DNA from: an uncultured Sediminibacterium sp.
Lineage (GTDB): Bacteria > Bacteroidota > Bacteroidia > Chitinophagales > Chitinophagaceae
DNA length: 8,261 bases
Assembly: GCA_937907555.1 (NCBI GenBank)
Contig: CALEST010000281.1
Span: forward strand, 1-8,261
Direction of reading: 5' to 3'
In this document: positions 5,821 to 8,261 of the stretch, in pieces
Layout of the letters: each line of letters opens with the position of its first letter
How positions within the stretch are numbered: position 1 is the stretch's first letter
The notes under the pieces: generated by a model
Database searches by the model: none
What the model saw: only the letters and a program-made list of their open reading frames with translations
Told to the model about the DNA's origin: nothing
Position numbers and translations under genes: made by a program

Positions 5821-6957
5821 ATGAGAAAGTTTATTCTGTGTTTGTCTGTTTTATGGAGCTCATCCTTGCTTGCACAATACAGTGCAAGATTTGTCGTAAC
5901 CAGTGTAGCTACCCGAGGAAACGAAGACATTTATCTGTCTGGCACATTCAATAACTGGAATCCGCAGGATCCTCAGTATAAGTTAAAACCTTTCAGCGGG
6001 GGTAGAAAAAGTATTGTATTGATCAATATGGCTCCGGGTAATTATGCATTCAAATTCTCGAGAGGGCAGAATAAGCAAGAGACAACTGCCGATGGCAGAG
6101 ATATTGCTGAGAGAATGATAGAAATAAATGGGGACGTATCCAATGAATTTGTTATTGAGGGATGGAAAGATGATTATCCGGAAAAACCAAAAGCATTTAC
6201 TGCCAGTCCTCAGGTTAAACTGATGGATACCGCTTTTGCCATGCCACAGTTGAATACTAAAAGAAGAATCTGGATTTATTTGCCCAAATCTTATTCGGGC
6301 AGTGATAAAAAATATCCGGTATTGTATATGCAGGATGGTCAGAACCTCTTCAATGAAAAAACAGCTTTTGCAGAAGAATGGGGGGTAGATGAGTGCCTGG
6401 ATAGCTTACAGGGTAAAGGGGTCAAAGAATGTATTGTAGTTGGAATTGATCACGGAGGTTCCAAAAGGATCAATGAATACAATCCCTATGATCATTTTCA
6501 ATATGGGAAGGGAATGGGCAATGAATACCTTCAGTTTATTACAGAAACGCTTAAGCCATATATCGACAGTAAATACAGAACCCTGAAAGGACGAGACTAT
6601 ACTTATCTGGCTGGCAGTAGTATGGGCGGATTAATCAGTTGGTATGGGCAGCTGAAATATGCTTCTGTGTTTGGCGGAGGTGCTGTTTTTTCGCCCTCTT
6701 TCTGGATATCTCCTCAGATTGCAGTTGATGCCCAGCAATGGGATGGAATGGAAATGCTGAGAATGTATTTTTATACCGGAGGGAAGGAAGAAGCCAATGC
6801 GGTTAATGATTTAAATAAGATCGCCGGGATTATGCAAAAAAAGAAAAATGCGCAAATCAGAACTGTTGTAAATCCGCTTGCACAACATAGTGAAAAATAC
6901 TGGCGCCAGGAGTTTGCTTCTTTCTATATTTGGATGAGTAATAATTGGAAAGAATGA
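5821..6957 (+). CDS. Secreted alpha/beta-hydrolase esterase with N-terminal CBM48-like domain
   Basis: This 378-residue protein has a signal peptide (likely cleavage after LLA at residue 18) and two domains. Residues about 20-115 form a small beta-sandwich like CBM48/AMPK glycogen-binding modules, shown by IYLSGTFNNWNPQ (37-49) and APGNYAFKF (71-79). Residues about 130-375 match the putative esterase family (enterochelin esterase/feruloyl esterase CE1 type): RRIWIYLPKSY (148-158), PVLYMQDGQNLF (166-177), the nucleophile elbow GSSMG with Ser267, and His356 in AQHSEKYW. Glu323 or Glu324 in TGGKEE is the likely third triad member. It would cleave an ester in the periplasm or outside the cell. 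The stop overlaps the fucosidase start (ATGA), so a glycan or glycan-ester substrate is inferred. A siderophore esterase or another acyl esterase cannot be excluded. The strong terminator just upstream separates it from lolA. Confidence 0.88.
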   Translation: MRKFILCLSVLWSSSLLAQYSARFVVTSVATRGNEDIYLSGTFNNWNPQDPQYKLKPFSGGRKSIVLINMAPGNYAFKFSRGQNKQETTADGRDIAERMIEINGDVSNEFVIEGWKDDYPEKPKAFTASPQVKLMDTAFAMPQLNTKRRIWIYLPKSYSGSDKKYPVLYMQDGQNLFNEKTAFAEEWGVDECLDSLQGKGVKECIVVGIDHGGSKRINEYNPYDHFQYGKGMGNEYLQFITETLKPYIDSKYRTLKGRDYTYLAGSSMGGLISWYGQLKYASVFGGGAVFSPSFWISPQIAVDAQQWDGMEMLRMYFYTGGKEEANAVNDLNKIAGIMQKKKNAQIRTVVNPLAQHSEKYWRQEFASFYIWMSNNWKE

Positions 6958-8261
6958 AAAAAATAACAGGTTTTGTAGTAAGTGTTTTTGTTTGTTTAAG
7001 CGTCGCCAGTGCGCAGAGCAGAAATCCCCTGCCAAGTAATGCGCAGTTAAAATGGCATGAGAATAATTATTACTTTTTCATGCATTTTGGCCCTAATACA
7101 TTTACAGGAAAAGAATGGGGAGACGGGAAGGAGAAAACATCCATATTCAACCCATCACAACTAGATACAGATCAATGGTGTAAAATTGCCAAAGAATCCG
7201 GAGCAAAAGGGATTATCATTACTGCCAAACACCATGATGGATTTTGTTTGTGGCCAAGTAAATACTCAACACATACCGTTCGCGAAAGTGCCTTTAAAAA
7301 AGATGTTCTGGCAATGTTGTCGGCTTCCTGTAAAAAAGCAGGATTGCTCTTTGGCGTTTATCTTTCACCCTGGGACCGGAATCATCCCGACTATGGAACC
7401 GAGAAATACAATGACGTATTTGTAAACATGCTGCAAGAAATTTTTCAGAATTACGGACCCATCTGGGAACTTTGGTGGGATGGTGCCAATGGAGAGGGAC
7501 CCAATGGTAAAGTACAACAATACGACTGGAGACGATATGAGAATTTTGTAAGGAAGATTTCGCCCCAGACAGTAATATTCAGTGATATCGGACCAGATAT
7601 CAGATGGGTTGGAAATGAAAGTGGGTATGCAGGGGTTACCAATTGGAATTTACTGGATACTGCCGGATTCAAAAGAGGGCACGGTGCACCCAGTCAGGAT
7701 ACATTGGAGTCGGGCAATTACAAAGGAGCACAGTATATTCCTGCAGAAGTAGATGTAAGTATCAGGCCGGGATGGTTCTTCAGGGAAACCGAAAATGATA
7801 AAGTAAAATCAGCTGAACAGTTGTACGATATTTACTTGAAATCGGTAGGAAGAGGTGCTAATCTTTTATTGAATGTTCCTCCGGATACAAGGGGATTAAT
7901 TCATGAAAATGATCAGAAAGCTTTATCTGGAATGAAGCAAAAAATAGATGCTTTGTACCAGACAGATTTATTAAAGCCGGCAATTTTAAATGAAGCTGGC
8001 CCTGATAAAAATAATCTTCAGAAAAAATATACCTGGTTTTATTTGTTGAAATCTCCAGTTGCTTTAAATGGAGTTGTTCTAAGTGAGCAACTCAAATACG
8101 GCCAGAAGATCGCTTCTGCTACAATCAGTTTTTCCTTACATGGTGAGCTGGTGCATCAGGAAACCATTACCACGGTTGGCAATCAGCGGATTCTTAAATT
8201 ACCTGCACCTATTCGGGCAACTGAAGTTTCCATTATTGTAAATGAATCCAAAGGAATGCCA
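6954..8261 (+). CDS. Secreted GH29 alpha-L-fucosidase (3' end cut by window)
   Basis: This frame is open for 436 codons from the ATG at 6954 to the last base, so the C-terminus is missing. A signal peptide is clear (likely cleavage after ASA at residue 20), with no lipobox. The catalytic barrel of a GH29 alpha-L-fucosidase follows: FFMHFGPNTFTGKEWGDG (41-58), ITAKHHDGFCLWPSKYS (89-105), VYLSPWDRNHPDYG (135-148), ELWWDGANGEGPNG (172-185), IFSDIGPDIRWVGNESG (208-224) and GRGANLLLNVPP (299-310). Asp176 is the expected nucleophile. Glu222 is a plausible acid/base, at about the spacing I recall for subfamily B enzymes. The WDRNHPDYG and DGANGEGPNG motifs favour GH29-B, whose members cleave alpha-1,3/1,4-linked fucose in branched glycans. 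From about residue 340 a beta-rich C-terminal domain begins. The start overlaps the esterase stop by 4 bases (ATGA), indicating translational coupling. Confidence 0.93.
   Translation, partial: MKKITGFVVSVFVCLSVASAQSRNPLPSNAQLKWHENNYYFFMHFGPNTFTGKEWGDGKEKTSIFNPSQLDTDQWCKIAKESGAKGIIITAKHHDGFCLWPSKYSTHTVRESAFKKDVLAMLSASCKKAGLLFGVYLSPWDRNHPDYGTEKYNDVFVNMLQEIFQNYGPIWELWWDGANGEGPNGKVQQYDWRRYENFVRKISPQTVIFSDIGPDIRWVGNESGYAGVTNWNLLDTAGFKRGHGAPSQDTLESGNYKGAQYIPAEVDVSIRPGWFFRETENDKVKSAEQLYDIYLKSVGRGANLLLNVPPDTRGLIHENDQKALSGMKQKIDALYQTDLLKPAILNEAGPDKNNLQKKYTWFYLLKSPVALNGVVLSEQLKYGQKIASATISFSLHGELVHQETITTVGNQRILKLPAPIRATEVSIIVNESKGMP

Noticed and set aside
6954..7016. Lipoprotein signal for the fucosidase (Cys14 in the hydrophobic stretch)
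   Set aside because: The residues before Cys14 are VFV, lacking the small residue needed at -1, and a normal signal peptidase I site (ASA-Q) follows at residue 20.
7186..7425. 79-codon + strand open frame inside the fucosidase region
   Set aside because: It is out of frame with the 436-codon fucosidase frame, which carries unmistakable GH29 motifs across the same bases. It is a shadow.

Overview
The window looks like chromosome of a Bacteroidota bacterium, probably of the Chitinophagaceae/Sphingobacteriales type. Three things point there: short spacers carrying TAnnTTTG-type -7 elements, no convincing Shine-Dalgarno sequences, and protein types typical of that phylum (an FtsK with a long acidic linker, a LolA-like carrier, a secreted GH29 fucosidase). 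All supported genes lie on the + strand. This placement comes from sequence style and remembered family features, not from a search.

Region 1 (1-206) holds a possible C-terminal tail of an upstream gene, a perfect palindromic terminator (66-101) and a candidate promoter. Region 2 (207-2282) is a tightly overlapping three-gene unit: a glutaryl-CoA dehydrogenase-type acyl-CoA dehydrogenase, shikimate kinase (aroK) and a DUF423 membrane protein. The start and stop codons overlap at both junctions (1 nt and 8 nt), so the genes are probably co-transcribed and translationally coupled, although their functions look unrelated. Region 3 (2367-5720) is ftsK followed by lolA, the same order as in E. coli. 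FtsK segregates chromosomes at the division septum, and LolA ferries lipoproteins to the outer membrane. Each has a TATATTTG element close to its start codon.

Region 4 (5721-8261) begins with a strong terminator hairpin (5771-5801). It then has two secreted proteins joined by an ATGA overlap: an alpha/beta-hydrolase esterase with an N-terminal CBM48-like domain, and a GH29 alpha-L-fucosidase cut by the right edge of the window. The fucosidase frame has no stop inside the window; it is open from 6954 to 8261. The pair looks like a small glycan-processing unit, with the esterase possibly removing acyl groups and the fucosidase removing fucose, but the substrate cannot be read from the sequence.

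I see no CRISPR array, tRNA, rRNA, insertion sequence, phage gene or defence system, and no strong sign of an undescribed system. The observations most worth a second look are the terminator lying between a promoter-like element and the esterase gene, the very short or absent leader implied for ftsK, and the coupled esterase-fucosidase pair.
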